From a virus: a stretch of 31,199 nt of DNA. The notes beneath the pieces were generated by a model that was given only the letters and a program-made list of their open reading frames with translations, was not told the origin of the DNA and searched no databases. The position numbers and the translations under genes were made by a program. The stretch spans positions 1 through 31,199 of the IMG/VR virus record IMGVR_UViG_3300045944_000194. One strand, given 5' to 3'. Shown one piece after another: positions 8,554 to 18,045 of this stretch. Positions within the stretch are counted from its first letter, which is position 1. Each line of letters starts with the position of its first letter.

Positions 8554-9357
8554 ATGCTTGAGTGGGACAAGCCCAACGAACGCTACTTCCACCATGGCGT
8601 CGATCGAGGCGTTCTCTATATTCCTGGAAAGGATCCAGTCGCTTGGTCCGGACTTACGTCAGTTGAGGAGCAGGGAGGTGGAGGAGCTAGTATTCTCTAC
8701 CGAGATGGCAGAGTTACTCTAGCCGAAGTCGACGCGTCGGACTTCTCCGCCAACGTCAACGCCCTGTTCTTCCCCAACGAGTTCTCCGAGTGCCTCGGTG
8801 TTCCAGAAGTAGCCGAAGGCCTGTACGTGGACAACCAGAAGCCGAAGCGCTTTGGCATGTCCTATCGCACTTTGGTCGGAAGCGGAACCGACGGCGACAT
8901 GTTCGGCTACCAGATCCATCTGGTCTACAACGCTGTTGCCTCCCTCGGTACCAAGACCCGCAAGACGCTTACCGACACTCCAGAACCGTTGGAGATGTCG
9001 TTCGGTCTCGTTTGTACTCCAGTAAAGCTACCGGAGTACCGCCCCTCGGCTCACTATATTCTGGACACCAGAGGAATGGGCCCTGGCGCTATTGCCGAGA
9101 TCGAAGCTCTACTGTACGGAACGCCGACAGAGGAAGGTCGACTTCCCACGGCCATCGAGTTGTTCGAGATGCTCAACTTCGGAACGACTCTGAAGGTCCA
9201 CGACAACGGCGACGGAACGGTAGAGATCAAGGCTGGCGCGCAGTACATCACCGCCAACCCGAACGGATCGGCAACGATCACCAACATCAATGCCGTAACA
9301 AACGTCGACGGTACATATTCCATCAGTGACGGAGGCGATACCGTCATCGTGCCATAG
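8554..9357 (+). CDS. Second major-tail-protein-like protein
   Basis: This 267-residue protein is a paralog of the major tail protein: both start with a W-D-K-x-x-E-R-[YF]-F core, then DRGVLY, share the patterns F.YRT / SYRT, GY(K/Q)(L/I)HLVY, DSPEPL/DTPEPL, a (F/Y)RP segment and an (I)LYGT motif before the linker. Codon bias is ordinary and three ATATT motifs are present or adjacent, unlike the first copy, so it is probably made at a lower level. Its C-terminal ~50 residues form a different small beta domain. It may form the last rings of the tail, a tail-tip adaptor or an alternative tube subunit. An ATG at 8554 follows a GAGGAGGG ribosome site. Confidence 0.75.
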   Translation: MLEWDKPNERYFHHGVDRGVLYIPGKDPVAWSGLTSVEEQGGGGASILYRDGRVTLAEVDASDFSANVNALFFPNEFSECLGVPEVAEGLYVDNQKPKRFGMSYRTLVGSGTDGDMFGYQIHLVYNAVASLGTKTRKTLTDTPEPLEMSFGLVCTPVKLPEYRPSAHYILDTRGMGPGAIAEIEALLYGTPTEEGRLPTAIELFEMLNFGTTLKVHDNGDGTVEIKAGAQYITANPNGSATITNINAVTNVDGTYSISDGGDTVIVP

Positions 9358-9367
9358 GGAGGCTTAA

Positions 9368-9856
9368 GTGGCAACCGTCCAGGTGCTGCAACTCAGCAAG
9401 GCCATGGAGATCCTTGGCGAATCGGTCGTGGCAGGATCCATCAACGAGGCCGGCCACTTGATCCTCACCAGAGGCAACGGCGAGGTTGTCGACGCCGGAG
9501 ACTTCAGTGCTGCCATCAGCAGCCTCATCAACGGGGCGATCGCAGCGGCTACGCTGCTCGATATTCTGATCAGCTCTTCCGCAGTCGACAAGGTGACTCT
9601 TCGCGCCAAGCGAAAGGCCTCCCAGACTGCGGATATTTTCCAGGTGCTGGCAGAGAACGGCACCACCGTCCTGGGCAAGATCGACAAGGACGGCAAGTTG
9701 GCGATCACACTCAAGGGCTCTTCGATCAACGCCGCAGAGAACACGTTGACCAACGTCGACGCGGTCAAGATTGCCGGCTCCAAGGTCACGATCGACAACA
9801 CCGCTCCGTCGTCGCCTGCGGCGAACGATATTTGGATCAAGCCGAACGGGACGTGA
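9368..9856 (+). CDS. Minor tail protein, putative
   Basis: This 162-residue protein starts at GTG 9368 after GGGAGG. It has an N-terminal region with an A/I-rich helix, a central repeat-like beta section (KVTLRAKRKASQ, NGTTVLGKIDKDGKLAITLKG) and a C-terminal APSSPAANDIWIKPNG segment of a type seen at the ends of tail-fibre-like proteins. The FN3-containing tail protein follows after 5 bases. No enzymatic motif is visible. A virion surface or tail fibre role is inferred from context and the short beta-strand repeats. Confidence 0.55.
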   Translation: MATVQVLQLSKAMEILGESVVAGSINEAGHLILTRGNGEVVDAGDFSAAISSLINGAIAAATLLDILISSSAVDKVTLRAKRKASQTADIFQVLAENGTTVLGKIDKDGKLAITLKGSSINAAENTLTNVDAVKIAGSKVTIDNTAPSSPAANDIWIKPNGT

Positions 9857-9861
9857 TCTGA

Positions 9862-10974
9862 GTGGCACTCACCAGCACGTCCAAGGACTACCAGGACGCA
9901 GACTTCTATGCGTCGAAGGCTGGTGGCATCCGAGCTTGGGTCTACACCGAAGTCAGTTCTGAATCGTCGACACAGCGAACGATCAAGTACATATTTGGCT
10001 TCGACCAGGACAACACCTACTCGGACAACCAGGACTTCTACGCCTCGATCGACGGCACCATCGTCTACGACGAAACGATCAACAACAGCAAGGGCGCGGG
10101 GTCGTACTACTTCTACACCACGACCCGGACGTACAACAAACCCGCATACGGAAGTTCCTCGGGGGAGCACGAAGCCCGAGCGCAGGTCTCAGGAATCTAC
10201 GACGGCCCCACCAGTAACACTGGTACGCACACGGTCGATACGAAGGTCCCTGCCAAGGCCGGTACTGTCCTTGGTGCTCCGAAGAATCTCGTAGTCACCT
10301 ACAAGACTTCGACGCAGATCAACTACGACTGGGAGTGGCCCGACACCGACGGCGTTGGTCCCGATCCCAGCAGCTTCTGGTTGCAGGTTGCCACCGACTC
10401 CGGTTTCTCCAACCTGGTCTACAACGCCGACGTCGGCAGTGGCTCCTACAAGAACGTCACGGGTCTGAACCGAGCGACGACCTACTACGCTCGCGTGCGG
10501 GCGATCAACTCGGTTGGTTCTGGTTCCTGGTCCTCGACCAAGTCCGAGACCACCAACGCCACGGTTCCTGATCAGCAGGCTGCTCCTGCGGTGATGAGTC
10601 CGACTTCGAGCGGATTCACCGTCGACTGGGCCGCACCGAACAACGGCGGATCGGCTCTGACGTCGTACGACATTCAGATCAGTCGAGACAACTTCGCAAC
10701 CGTCGAACAGCAGATCAACGGGTTCGTCGGCTCTTCACGAGTCATGACTGGGCTTGCACCGGGCGTAAAGTACCGAGCTCGAACTCGAGCCAACAACGCA
10801 GTAGGCAGCGGTGCTTGGTCTGGCGCTTCGGCGGAGATCCAGACTCTTGGCGGTGTCAAGATCTGGACCGGTTCGGCTTGGGGCGAAGGCATCGTCCGAA
10901 TGTGGGATCCGACCTCTGGGACATGGAAGGTCGTCATCGTCCGCAAGTGGAACGGAAGCGCGTGGGTTGTATGA
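9862..10974 (+). CDS. Minor tail protein with two fibronectin III domains
   Basis: This 370-residue protein has a beta-rich N-terminal domain (about 1-130), then two fibronectin type III domains: one near residues 138-230 (GAPKNLVVTYKTSTQINYDWEW ... YYARVRAINSVGSGSWS is the classic pattern, split here) and one near 234-325 (YRARTRANNAVGSGAWS). The last ~40 residues contain repeated W-x-G-S-A-W units. FN3 domains are common add-ons of exposed phage tail proteins and may bind host surface sugars weakly. The GTG start at 9862 has little ribosome site of its own, suggesting coupling with the previous gene. The stop overlaps the next start as ATGA. Confidence 0.8.
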   Translation: MALTSTSKDYQDADFYASKAGGIRAWVYTEVSSESSTQRTIKYIFGFDQDNTYSDNQDFYASIDGTIVYDETINNSKGAGSYYFYTTTRTYNKPAYGSSSGEHEARAQVSGIYDGPTSNTGTHTVDTKVPAKAGTVLGAPKNLVVTYKTSTQINYDWEWPDTDGVGPDPSSFWLQVATDSGFSNLVYNADVGSGSYKNVTGLNRATTYYARVRAINSVGSGSWSSTKSETTNATVPDQQAAPAVMSPTSSGFTVDWAAPNNGGSALTSYDIQISRDNFATVEQQINGFVGSSRVMTGLAPGVKYRARTRANNAVGSGAWSGASAEIQTLGGVKIWTGSAWGEGIVRMWDPTSGTWKVVIVRKWNGSAWVV

Positions 10975-11351
10975 TCCGCACAACTTCCGAAGGCAACTTC
11001 GACAGCACTATGCGCTTCTTGGATCGGGCCATTCATCTCAATCCGATGGCCAAGATCCACAGATTGGCGCAACGTGGGGTTCGAGAACTGGCCCAGGCCA
11101 CACCCAGAGACAGCGGGATTACCGCCGATTCATGGGGCTACGAAATTCGTCAAAATGGAAGTCAGATCGAGATCTGGTGGACGAACGACAACATCGTAGA
11201 CGGTTCCTACAACGTGGCGATCGGCATCCAGTATGGCCACGGAACCGGCACCGGCGCTTACGTCGAGGGCGAGGATTACATCAATCCCACCTTGAAGCCG
11301 ATCTTCGATGAGATCTCCAACGCTGTGTGGGAGGAGGTGCAGAGACTGTGA
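10971..11351 (+). CDS. HK97-gp10-like neck/tail completion protein
   Basis: This 126-residue protein resembles the HK97 gp10-like family: an N-terminal helix, an ATPRDSG(I)TADSW segment, a strand with NDN, then IQYGHGTGTGAYVEG and a PIFDEISNAVW C-terminal helix. Family members usually act at the head-tail junction and are encoded between capsid and major tail protein. Here the gene is displaced to just before the tape measure. It is coupled on both sides: ATGA with the FN3 gene, GTGA with the tape measure. Confidence 0.75.
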   Translation: MIRTTSEGNFDSTMRFLDRAIHLNPMAKIHRLAQRGVRELAQATPRDSGITADSWGYEIRQNGSQIEIWWTNDNIVDGSYNVAIGIQYGHGTGTGAYVEGEDYINPTLKPIFDEISNAVWEEVQRL

Positions 11352-14300
11352 ATTCTGTAGACAATCGCGTAGTACGCATGGTCTTCGACAACAACCGATT
11401 CAAGGCTGCGGCCGAAGCCACTAGAACTGCGCTAAGTCGAGTCAACGATTCGATCAGCAAGATCAGCGGTAACCGAGGTCTTCTGAACCTCGAGAAGGAC
11501 ATGAACTCCGTCTCCATCAAGGCCAGCAAGATGCAGGTCGCGGTGGGCGCAGCGATTGGTACGATCTCGTCCAAGGCTACTGCCGGCGCAATGGGAATGA
11601 TCAACTCCCTGACGTTCGGTCCGATCAGCCAGGGCTTCAACGAGTACGAGGCGCTTCTCACCAAGCAGCTCGTCATTCAGAACGCAACGGGTAAGAGCGC
11701 CACCGAGGTCAAGGGCGTTCTCTCCGAGCTCAACAAGTACTCGGACGAAACCATCTACTCCTTCGGCGACATGACGTCCTCGATCACGAAGTTCGTGAAC
11801 GCGGGTGTTCCGTTGGACCAGGCGGTCAAGTCGATCCGAGGTATCGCCAACATGGCGGCCTACGCCGGTGCCTCCACGGAGGAAGCAAGCCGGTCGATGT
11901 ACGCGTTCTCTCAGTCGATGTCGCTGGGCTATATCCAGTACCAGGACTGGATGCAGATCGAGAACGCCAACATGGGTACTCAGGGTTTCAAGAAGGAGAT
12001 CCTGAAGTCGGCCGAAGCCATGGGCATGCTTCGCAAGTACGGCAAGGACTATATTACTCGCTCGGGTGTTCTGGTCAACTCCACCAACAAGTGGAAGAAC
12101 AGTCTGCAGGAACAGTGGGCAACCACCAACGTTCTGAACGACGCCCTGTCCAAGTACAACAAGGGTGCCGGCGAGCTGGGCGACAAGGCATTTCTTGCGG
12201 CCACACAGGTCAAGACGTTCAGCCAGTTCATGTCCACGCTCAAGGAAGGCATTGGTTCCGGTTGGGCCAACGTCTTCACTCAGGTCTTCGGTGGGCTTGA
12301 AGACGCCACCTCGATGTGGACCTCCATCAGCAATGCGGTAGGCGGAGTAGTCAAGGCATATTTCGCCTTCCTGGAGGTCTCGCTCAAGACCTGGCGAGAG
12401 ATGGGCGGCGCAGTCAAGATCGCTCAGGCGTTCAAGAACGTCATTGCTCCGTTCGTGGCCCTCTTCAAGGCCGTGGGCGACGCGTGGAAGGCTGCGTTCC
12501 CCAACACCGGCAAGGGTGCAGGTGGCGCGCTCTACGGCATATCTGTAGCCATCGAACTCCTTACTCGACCGCTGATGTGGCTGGCAAAGCTGATCAGTTT
12601 GCTAACCAAGCCGTTGACGCTGTTCTTCCAGGTTATTCATCTGGGTGGCGTTGTCATCGGGTCAGTCATCGGCAAGGTCGTGGACTTCGTCAAGGGTCTG
12701 GTGGACCTGGTCGACTTCAAGGCTCCGTCTTCCGGCGGCATGTGGGACTACATCAAAAAGGTGGCTTCGGCCATATCCGATGCGGTTGCGCAGGCCACCA
12801 AACTCATCGAGGCGGGAGAGTCGATCGGTGGGGCGTTCAAGAAGGTGGACTTCAGCCTTCCGAAGATGCCCGACTTTGGGGGCTTCAGCCTGGGCGGACT
12901 GTTCGGTGGAGGTGGCGGCGACAAGGAAGCCACCAAGATGGAGACGGTCAGCACTGCAGCAATGCAGATGGTGGCCAGCGTCAAGGAGCTCGGCAACACC
13001 GGTGGAACGGTCAACCTCAAGCAGCTGACCGACAACATGGACGGGCTCGACGTCGCCGTTCAGAACGGTACTACCAACATCAAGCAGCTCACCGACGACA
13101 TGGACGGTTATATTCCCACCATGGAGGAAGCCTCTGAAAAGGGGCAGACTCTCATGGACGTCATCAAGGGAATCGGCCGTTGGGTCGGAGACCTGTTCAG
13201 CAAGATCACCAGCGAGGACATCGCCACGAGTCTCAACTTCGCCGTGTTGGCGACGATGGGTCTCACGATCGCGAAGACGATGCGGTCCTTCAGCAAGATG
13301 ATGGACAGCTTCAGCGATATTGCCGGCGGCGCAAGCGAGCTGTTGGGTGGTGCGGGCGACGCTCTCAAGTCCTTCCAGACCAGAGCCAAGGCCAAACTCC
13401 TCATCGCGATCGCCATCGCTCTAGGCGTTCTGGCAGCTGCTCTTTGGGTTCTCTCCAAGATCCCGAAGGACAAGCTGTTCACCGCCCTCAAGGCGCTTAC
13501 TGGCGCCATTGCGGCAATGTCGGTTATTCTGATCGTCTTCTGGAAGGTCGTCGACAAGCTAGACGGCGACAAGATGGGAAGACGAGTCATCGCGCTTGGT
13601 TTGGCCATGATCGGCATGGGCTTGGGCATCCTGCTCATCGCCAAGGCCATGAAGGCCATGCAGGAAGTCGGCGTGGCTGCGATCATCAAGACTCTGTTGG
13701 TGACGCAGGTCATATTCTGGAACCTCATCATCCTAGGCGACTTGGCTGAAAAGTCGGGACGCAAGATGATCGCGGCAGCCACATCCATGGTGATCATATC
13801 CGTGGCGTTGGCACTGCTTGCCGGAGCTATCAGGCTCTTCCAGTTTGTCGACCCAGTGCAGATGATCAAGGCCGGCATTGCGCTGGCTGCCATGACGGGT
13901 GCTCTGTTCCTCCTTGGCAAGGTCCCAGCATCGGCTCTGTTTGCAGCAGGTCTGGCGATCGTGGCAACGGCGTTCGCTCTCAACATCATCGTGGTTGCGC
14001 TACTCGCGTTGGCCTTGGTGAAGTGGGAGTCGATCGCCAAGGCTGCGGTTATTCTGGGAGTGCTTGCGCTGTCGCTTGCTCTGATGATGATCACGGGCGG
14101 ACCTACGGGTGCCGCTGCGATTGTCGCCATGGCGGGAGCGTTGGTTCTCATTGCCATCGGTTGTCTCATGCTACAGAAGGTCAACTGGGAGACGATCGGC
14201 AAGGCTGCAGCAGTTCTCGGTTTGCTTATTGTTGCCTTCGCCCTGTTCATGGGCGTCGTATATTTGGCAGCTCCTGCCATCGCGGTCCTCGTACCGTTGG

Positions 14301-16543
14301 CTGTGGGCTTGGGTCTGTTGGCCGTCGGCATCGCGCTGTTGGTCACAGCCTTCACCGTTGCACTACCTCTACTGGCAGCAGGTACGGCGGCCTTTGCCGT
14401 CTTCGCTGCAGGTGCTGCGGTAGCCATTGCGGTGTTCCTCCAGACGCTTGCTCTGGAAGCACCGAACATGAAGAAGTCTGCGATCGTTATTCTGCAGAAC
14501 TTCGTCGACGGTGTTGTCGAATCTGTTCCGATCATCATCGACGGCATCAAGCGAGTCATCAAGGCCATCCGGGATCAGTTTACCTCCCCGGAGTCCAAGG
14601 CCAAGATCGCAACCAGCGGTGACGGACTGCTTCAGAAGCTCAAGGACAAGCTCCGCGAGTTCGGCAAGAAGCTGATCGAAATTGCAATCGAGTGGATCGA
14701 AGCACTTGCCGAAGGCCTGCAGGGAAACATGCAGCCGATCACCGAGGCAGTCGTGGAGATTGCTCTGTCCCTCCTGCGAGGCCTGGCTTCGAAGGCGGAC
14801 GACCTCGTCGAGTTGGCCGGATATTTGATCGGTCAGCTGATCATCGGACTTGGCAAGGCTCTCGGCAAGTTGGTCGAGGCCGGCGTCGATCTGATCATCA
14901 ACTTCATCAACTCTCTGGCAAAGACCATCGACAGCAGAGCTGGCGGGTTCGGCGAAGCAATTGCGAACCTAATTGCGTCCTTCCGTACGCTCGGTCTCGA
15001 GTGTATGAACGGCATCATCAAGGGCATGACCGGCATCGACTTGAAGGCGGCACTTCAGCCGATCCTCGACAAGCTGCCTGGTTGGGCCAAGAAGATCCTG
15101 CGAATCGAATCGCCCTCCAAGGTATTCATGGAGATCGGCAAGTTCCTCGCCTTGGGTATGGCGAAGGGCATCCAGGACCACGCCGCTGCGGCCATCGTGG
15201 CTACGGCAAGCATGGTCTCGGGTCAAATCGCAACCGCAAGTTCCTATATTTCGAAGTACATCCAGGACTTGGACCAGAAGGCAATCGCCGCTCGTGCGAA
15301 GGCCGATGGACTCGCGTTGGCGGCAGAACGGGCTTCCGATCTCGCCAGCAAGACCAAGACCACGGTGGACGACGATCAGGCCAAGGCCCTCAAGGAGAAG
15401 GCGGACCGCGAGCAGGAGAAGGCGGACGAAGCCACCGAGAAGGCCGAAAAGGCGAAGGAACGCGCGGATCGCAAGGATCAGTACAAGGACGCAACGAACA
15501 TCGAGAAGGCGAAGATGAAGTCCGAGGATGCGCAGGCAGCCCTGGACGACGCCAAGGAGTACGAAGAGAAGGCAGCCAAGAACCTCCAGGCTGCCAAGGA
15601 ACTGGAGAAGGCAGCCAAGGGCAAGGGCGGCATGTCCGAGTCCGAACGCAAGAAGCTCCAGGCCGAAGCGAACTCTCTCCGCAAGCAAGCAGAAGCGCTC
15701 AAGGACTCGAAGGCGGTACACCAGGACTGGACGCCCAAGGGCGAAACCACTGGTGGATCCGACAACTCGAAGAAGAGAGCGGAGCTGGAGAAGAGGGCCA
15801 AGGAGATCGAGGCCAAGATTGGTCCTGCACAGCTCACCGACGCCGAGAGAAAGAAGATCCTCAAGGAGGCGGACGAGCTGCGAGACAAGGCCGAGGAACA
15901 GGCAAAGGCGGCAAACGCTGCTCGAGAAGAAGCCAAGAAGCTGGCGGGCGAAGCACTTACCTACCAGAAGAAGGCGGGCGAGGAAGCAGCCAAGTCGTTC
16001 GAAGCCGAGTACAAGGCTCAGGCGGCCGAAGAGGCACGGGCAGAAGCGTTCGAGAAGATGACCGACGCCGACAAGGCGGCGACTCGTCGAGAAGAGGCAG
16101 CTGCTCTGCAGAAGAAGGCCGACGACAATCTCGCCAAGGCCAAGAAGCTCGCATACACCGACTTGGACAAGGCCAACGAACTGGCACAACAGGCCATGGA
16201 TCAGGCGGCACAGGCACGTGACTACCTCCGTGAGGCGGAAGACTACGACCAGGCGGTGCGAGACAAGGAGAAGGAAGAGGCGGACAAGAAGGCTGGGGCG
16301 GGCACGTCCATCCCCATCACCGGAACGACCAACCTCGACCTGACCGCCTCGGACGCGGCAGCAGCGGCATTCCAGCAGTACACCGACACATATTCTCAGT
16401 CGGTTGCTGCAGCAGCTGCTGGAAACACGTTCGAGTTCAAGCAGTACAACACCTCCCCGGAGTCACTGTCTCCGACGGAGATCTACCGTCAAACCAACAA
16501 CCTGCTTACCCAGGCCGCAGACAAGCTTGGCGCAGCAGCATAA
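11348..16543 (+). CDS. Tape measure protein
   Basis: This 1731-residue protein sets tail length and is ejected with DNA. The GTG at 11348 is preferred over the GTG at 11327 because GAGGAGG (11331-11337) precedes it and it overlaps the previous stop as GTGA. The N-terminal ~300 residues hold the tape-measure core domain (QGFNEYEALLTKQLVIQNAT and following). Residues about 684-1038 are strongly hydrophobic with many membrane-length segments, suited to forming a channel. Residues about 1308-1650 are an unusually long Ala/Lys/Glu-rich coiled coil, followed by a short tail. At about 1.5 Angstrom per residue a tail near 260 nm would be expected. ATATT motifs occur in it in all three codon frames. 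Confidence 0.95.
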   Translation: MNSVDNRVVRMVFDNNRFKAAAEATRTALSRVNDSISKISGNRGLLNLEKDMNSVSIKASKMQVAVGAAIGTISSKATAGAMGMINSLTFGPISQGFNEYEALLTKQLVIQNATGKSATEVKGVLSELNKYSDETIYSFGDMTSSITKFVNAGVPLDQAVKSIRGIANMAAYAGASTEEASRSMYAFSQSMSLGYIQYQDWMQIENANMGTQGFKKEILKSAEAMGMLRKYGKDYITRSGVLVNSTNKWKNSLQEQWATTNVLNDALSKYNKGAGELGDKAFLAATQVKTFSQFMSTLKEGIGSGWANVFTQVFGGLEDATSMWTSISNAVGGVVKAYFAFLEVSLKTWREMGGAVKIAQAFKNVIAPFVALFKAVGDAWKAAFPNTGKGAGGALYGISVAIELLTRPLMWLAKLISLLTKPLTLFFQVIHLGGVVIGSVIGKVVDFVKGLVDLVDFKAPSSGGMWDYIKKVASAISDAVAQATKLIEAGESIGGAFKKVDFSLPKMPDFGGFSLGGLFGGGGGDKEATKMETVSTAAMQMVASVKELGNTGGTVNLKQLTDNMDGLDVAVQNGTTNIKQLTDDMDGYIPTMEEASEKGQTLMDVIKGIGRWVGDLFSKITSEDIATSLNFAVLATMGLTIAKTMRSFSKMMDSFSDIAGGASELLGGAGDALKSFQTRAKAKLLIAIAIALGVLAAALWVLSKIPKDKLFTALKALTGAIAAMSVILIVFWKVVDKLDGDKMGRRVIALGLAMIGMGLGILLIAKAMKAMQEVGVAAIIKTLLVTQVIFWNLIILGDLAEKSGRKMIAAATSMVIISVALALLAGAIRLFQFVDPVQMIKAGIALAAMTGALFLLGKVPASALFAAGLAIVATAFALNIIVVALLALALVKWESIAKAAVILGVLALSLALMMITGGPTGAAAIVAMAGALVLIAIGCLMLQKVNWETIGKAAAVLGLLIVAFALFMGVVYLAAPAIAVLVPLAVGLGLLAVGIALLVTAFTVALPLLAAGTAAFAVFAAGAAVAIAVFLQTLALEAPNMKKSAIVILQNFVDGVVESVPIIIDGIKRVIKAIRDQFTSPESKAKIATSGDGLLQKLKDKLREFGKKLIEIAIEWIEALAEGLQGNMQPITEAVVEIALSLLRGLASKADDLVELAGYLIGQLIIGLGKALGKLVEAGVDLIINFINSLAKTIDSRAGGFGEAIANLIASFRTLGLECMNGIIKGMTGIDLKAALQPILDKLPGWAKKILRIESPSKVFMEIGKFLALGMAKGIQDHAAAAIVATASMVSGQIATASSYISKYIQDLDQKAIAARAKADGLALAAERASDLASKTKTTVDDDQAKALKEKADREQEKADEATEKAEKAKERADRKDQYKDATNIEKAKMKSEDAQAALDDAKEYEEKAAKNLQAAKELEKAAKGKGGMSESERKKLQAEANSLRKQAEALKDSKAVHQDWTPKGETTGGSDNSKKRAELEKRAKEIEAKIGPAQLTDAERKKILKEADELRDKAEEQAKAANAAREEAKKLAGEALTYQKKAGEEAAKSFEAEYKAQAAEEARAEAFEKMTDADKAATRREEAAALQKKADDNLAKAKKLAYTDLDKANELAQQAMDQAAQARDYLREAEDYDQAVRDKEKEEADKKAGAGTSIPITGTTNLDLTASDAAAAAFQQYTDTYSQSVAAAAAGNTFEFKQYNTSPESLSPTEIYRQTNNLLTQAADKLGAAA

Positions 16544-16555
16544 GAAGAAAGGTCC

Positions 16556-17419
16556 GTGATGCTCGCAGAAGTTGTCATTCAGTCCTCGGACCCGATGACG
16601 CTCAAGGTAGAGGACGTCGACCCCGACGAAATCCTGATCCTCAAGAGCATCACGGGCCTTTCTCCAGACGGTATTATCACCCTCTTCACGGGTGACTACG
16701 CAAGAGACGGTGGGTACTACCAAGGCCGTCGTGTGGGCAAGCGCGCCTACAGCCTGAACTTCAAGCTCAACCCCAACTACAAGTTGGACATCGGGGCCAG
16801 CGATATTCGTGAGCTCCTCTACAAGATGTTCCTCGAGCCGCAGGTTACCTCCGATCAGCTCACGATCGTAGTACGAGAGGACTTGGTTGGATCGCCGCCA
16901 GAGCGGCGTCGGCCCGACCGATATTTCGTCGCGATCGCCGAGGGCATCAACACCGACATGTGGGACTACAACCAGTCCGCGCAGGTCAACATGGTGGCAG
17001 TCGATCCATATTTGCGGTCGGTCGACGAGACTGCCGATGCAGACGCCGCTGGATGGCTGTCTGTCCCGATTGCCTACGACGGCAGTGCCGAGACCGGCTT
17101 CAAGCTCCAGGTCAAGGTCACCACCGTAACGCCCACGATCACGATCGACCTCAACGGTCAGCTCATGACGCTGGGCATCGACCCGCCTACGCTGTCTACC
17201 AACTTCGCGTTGAACGACATCATCGACATCAACACCAATCTCGGCGAACGCTCCATCAAGCGCAACGGCGTCGACGCGATGAACCTGCTGTACGGCACTC
17301 CCGTGTGGCCAAAGCTCAGCTCTGTTGCCAACACGCTCAAGGTGTACGGTGCAGCGGAGAACGACGGCAAGGTCAAGGCCATGTCATATTCCTACCGCTC
17401 TGCGTGGTGGGGTATCTAA
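16556..17419 (+). CDS. Distal tail protein (Dit-like)
   Basis: This 287-residue protein follows the tape measure by 12 bases, in the place of the Dit protein that forms the tail-tip hub. The N-terminal half (ITGLSPDGIITLFTGDYARDGGYYQGRRVGKRAYSL, quoted here only as a region at about 32-66) has the belt pattern of Dit/minor tail proteins, with Y-L-x-F/N-F-K strands next. The C-terminal half is a beta-sandwich-like domain. GTG 16556 and ATG 16559 are adjacent; either may be used, with AAGAAAGG before them. The stop overlaps the next gene as TAATG. Confidence 0.75.
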   Translation: MMLAEVVIQSSDPMTLKVEDVDPDEILILKSITGLSPDGIITLFTGDYARDGGYYQGRRVGKRAYSLNFKLNPNYKLDIGASDIRELLYKMFLEPQVTSDQLTIVVREDLVGSPPERRRPDRYFVAIAEGINTDMWDYNQSAQVNMVAVDPYLRSVDETADADAAGWLSVPIAYDGSAETGFKLQVKVTTVTPTITIDLNGQLMTLGIDPPTLSTNFALNDIIDINTNLGERSIKRNGVDAMNLLYGTPVWPKLSSVANTLKVYGAAENDGKVKAMSYSYRSAWWGI

Positions 17420-18045
17420 TGTTCCGTACCAAGACCAAGGACGGAACTACGCGCCTCGACGGTGCTGCACCATTGACGCTGTCGAGCGCAATCAACCTGT
17501 TCTATCCTGTCGGCTCTCTATATTTCAGCACGGATGCCACCAATCCTGGGACTCGGTTCACGGGAACGACATGGGTGGCTTGGGGTGCGGGCAGAGCAGT
17601 CGTAGGTGTAGGCAACAACGGCTCCAACAGCTACACCGTGGAGCAGACTTGGGGTGCCGACAGCATCACCCTTAGCGCCGCGCAGTGTGCAGTCAACGCA
17701 CACAGCCACACGCTCGGCGGTAGCACCGGCGGTCGAAGCGCGGGTCACACCCACAACGGCCCGTCCCACAGCCACGAGCTGGACTGGAACTACGTCACCG
17801 GTGTCAACCCGTCGGGTACGACGTTGAAGTTCGCAGTCTCGATCGGCGGTACTTTCAACTCCGACGGAGCGGACTCTACTGGTAACACGGAAGCTGCAGG
17901 CACGGGCGCCACCTCTGGTGAAACCGTGGACCACAGCCACACGTTGCCGTCTACTACCGGCGCCGTCAACGCTCCAACAGCAGCAACGTCGCACGACAAT
18001 CGTCAGCCGTCGATCGCGACCTATATTTGGAAGAGGACTGCCTGA
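17419..18045 (+). CDS. Tail tip / receptor-binding protein, collar-like
   Basis: This 208-residue protein resembles the C-terminal domain of baseplate and short-tail-fibre proteins (T4 gp10/gp12-like): INLFYPVGSLYFS near the start, a GAGRAVVGV core, AHSHT, and a C-terminal H-D-N-R-Q-P-S-I-A-T-Y-I-W-K-R. It is rich in H-x-H pairs (AHSHT, HTHN, HSHE, DHSHT), which in T4 gp12 coordinate metal along a trimer axis. It is therefore a good candidate for a trimeric receptor-binding or tail-tip protein. The start at ATG 17419 overlaps the previous stop and the stop overlaps the next ATG. Confidence 0.75.
   Translation: MFRTKTKDGTTRLDGAAPLTLSSAINLFYPVGSLYFSTDATNPGTRFTGTTWVAWGAGRAVVGVGNNGSNSYTVEQTWGADSITLSAAQCAVNAHSHTLGGSTGGRSAGHTHNGPSHSHELDWNYVTGVNPSGTTLKFAVSIGGTFNSDGADSTGNTEAAGTGATSGETVDHSHTLPSTTGAVNAPTAATSHDNRQPSIATYIWKRTA

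Noticed and set aside
8035-8560. Programmed frameshift in the tail chaperone gene
   Set aside because: No slippery heptamer and no suitable overlapping frame continuing past the stop could be found.
14969-16189. Antisense ORF rich in Leu over the tape measure coiled coil
   Set aside because: Mirror image of Lys/Glu/Ala codons; no independent support.
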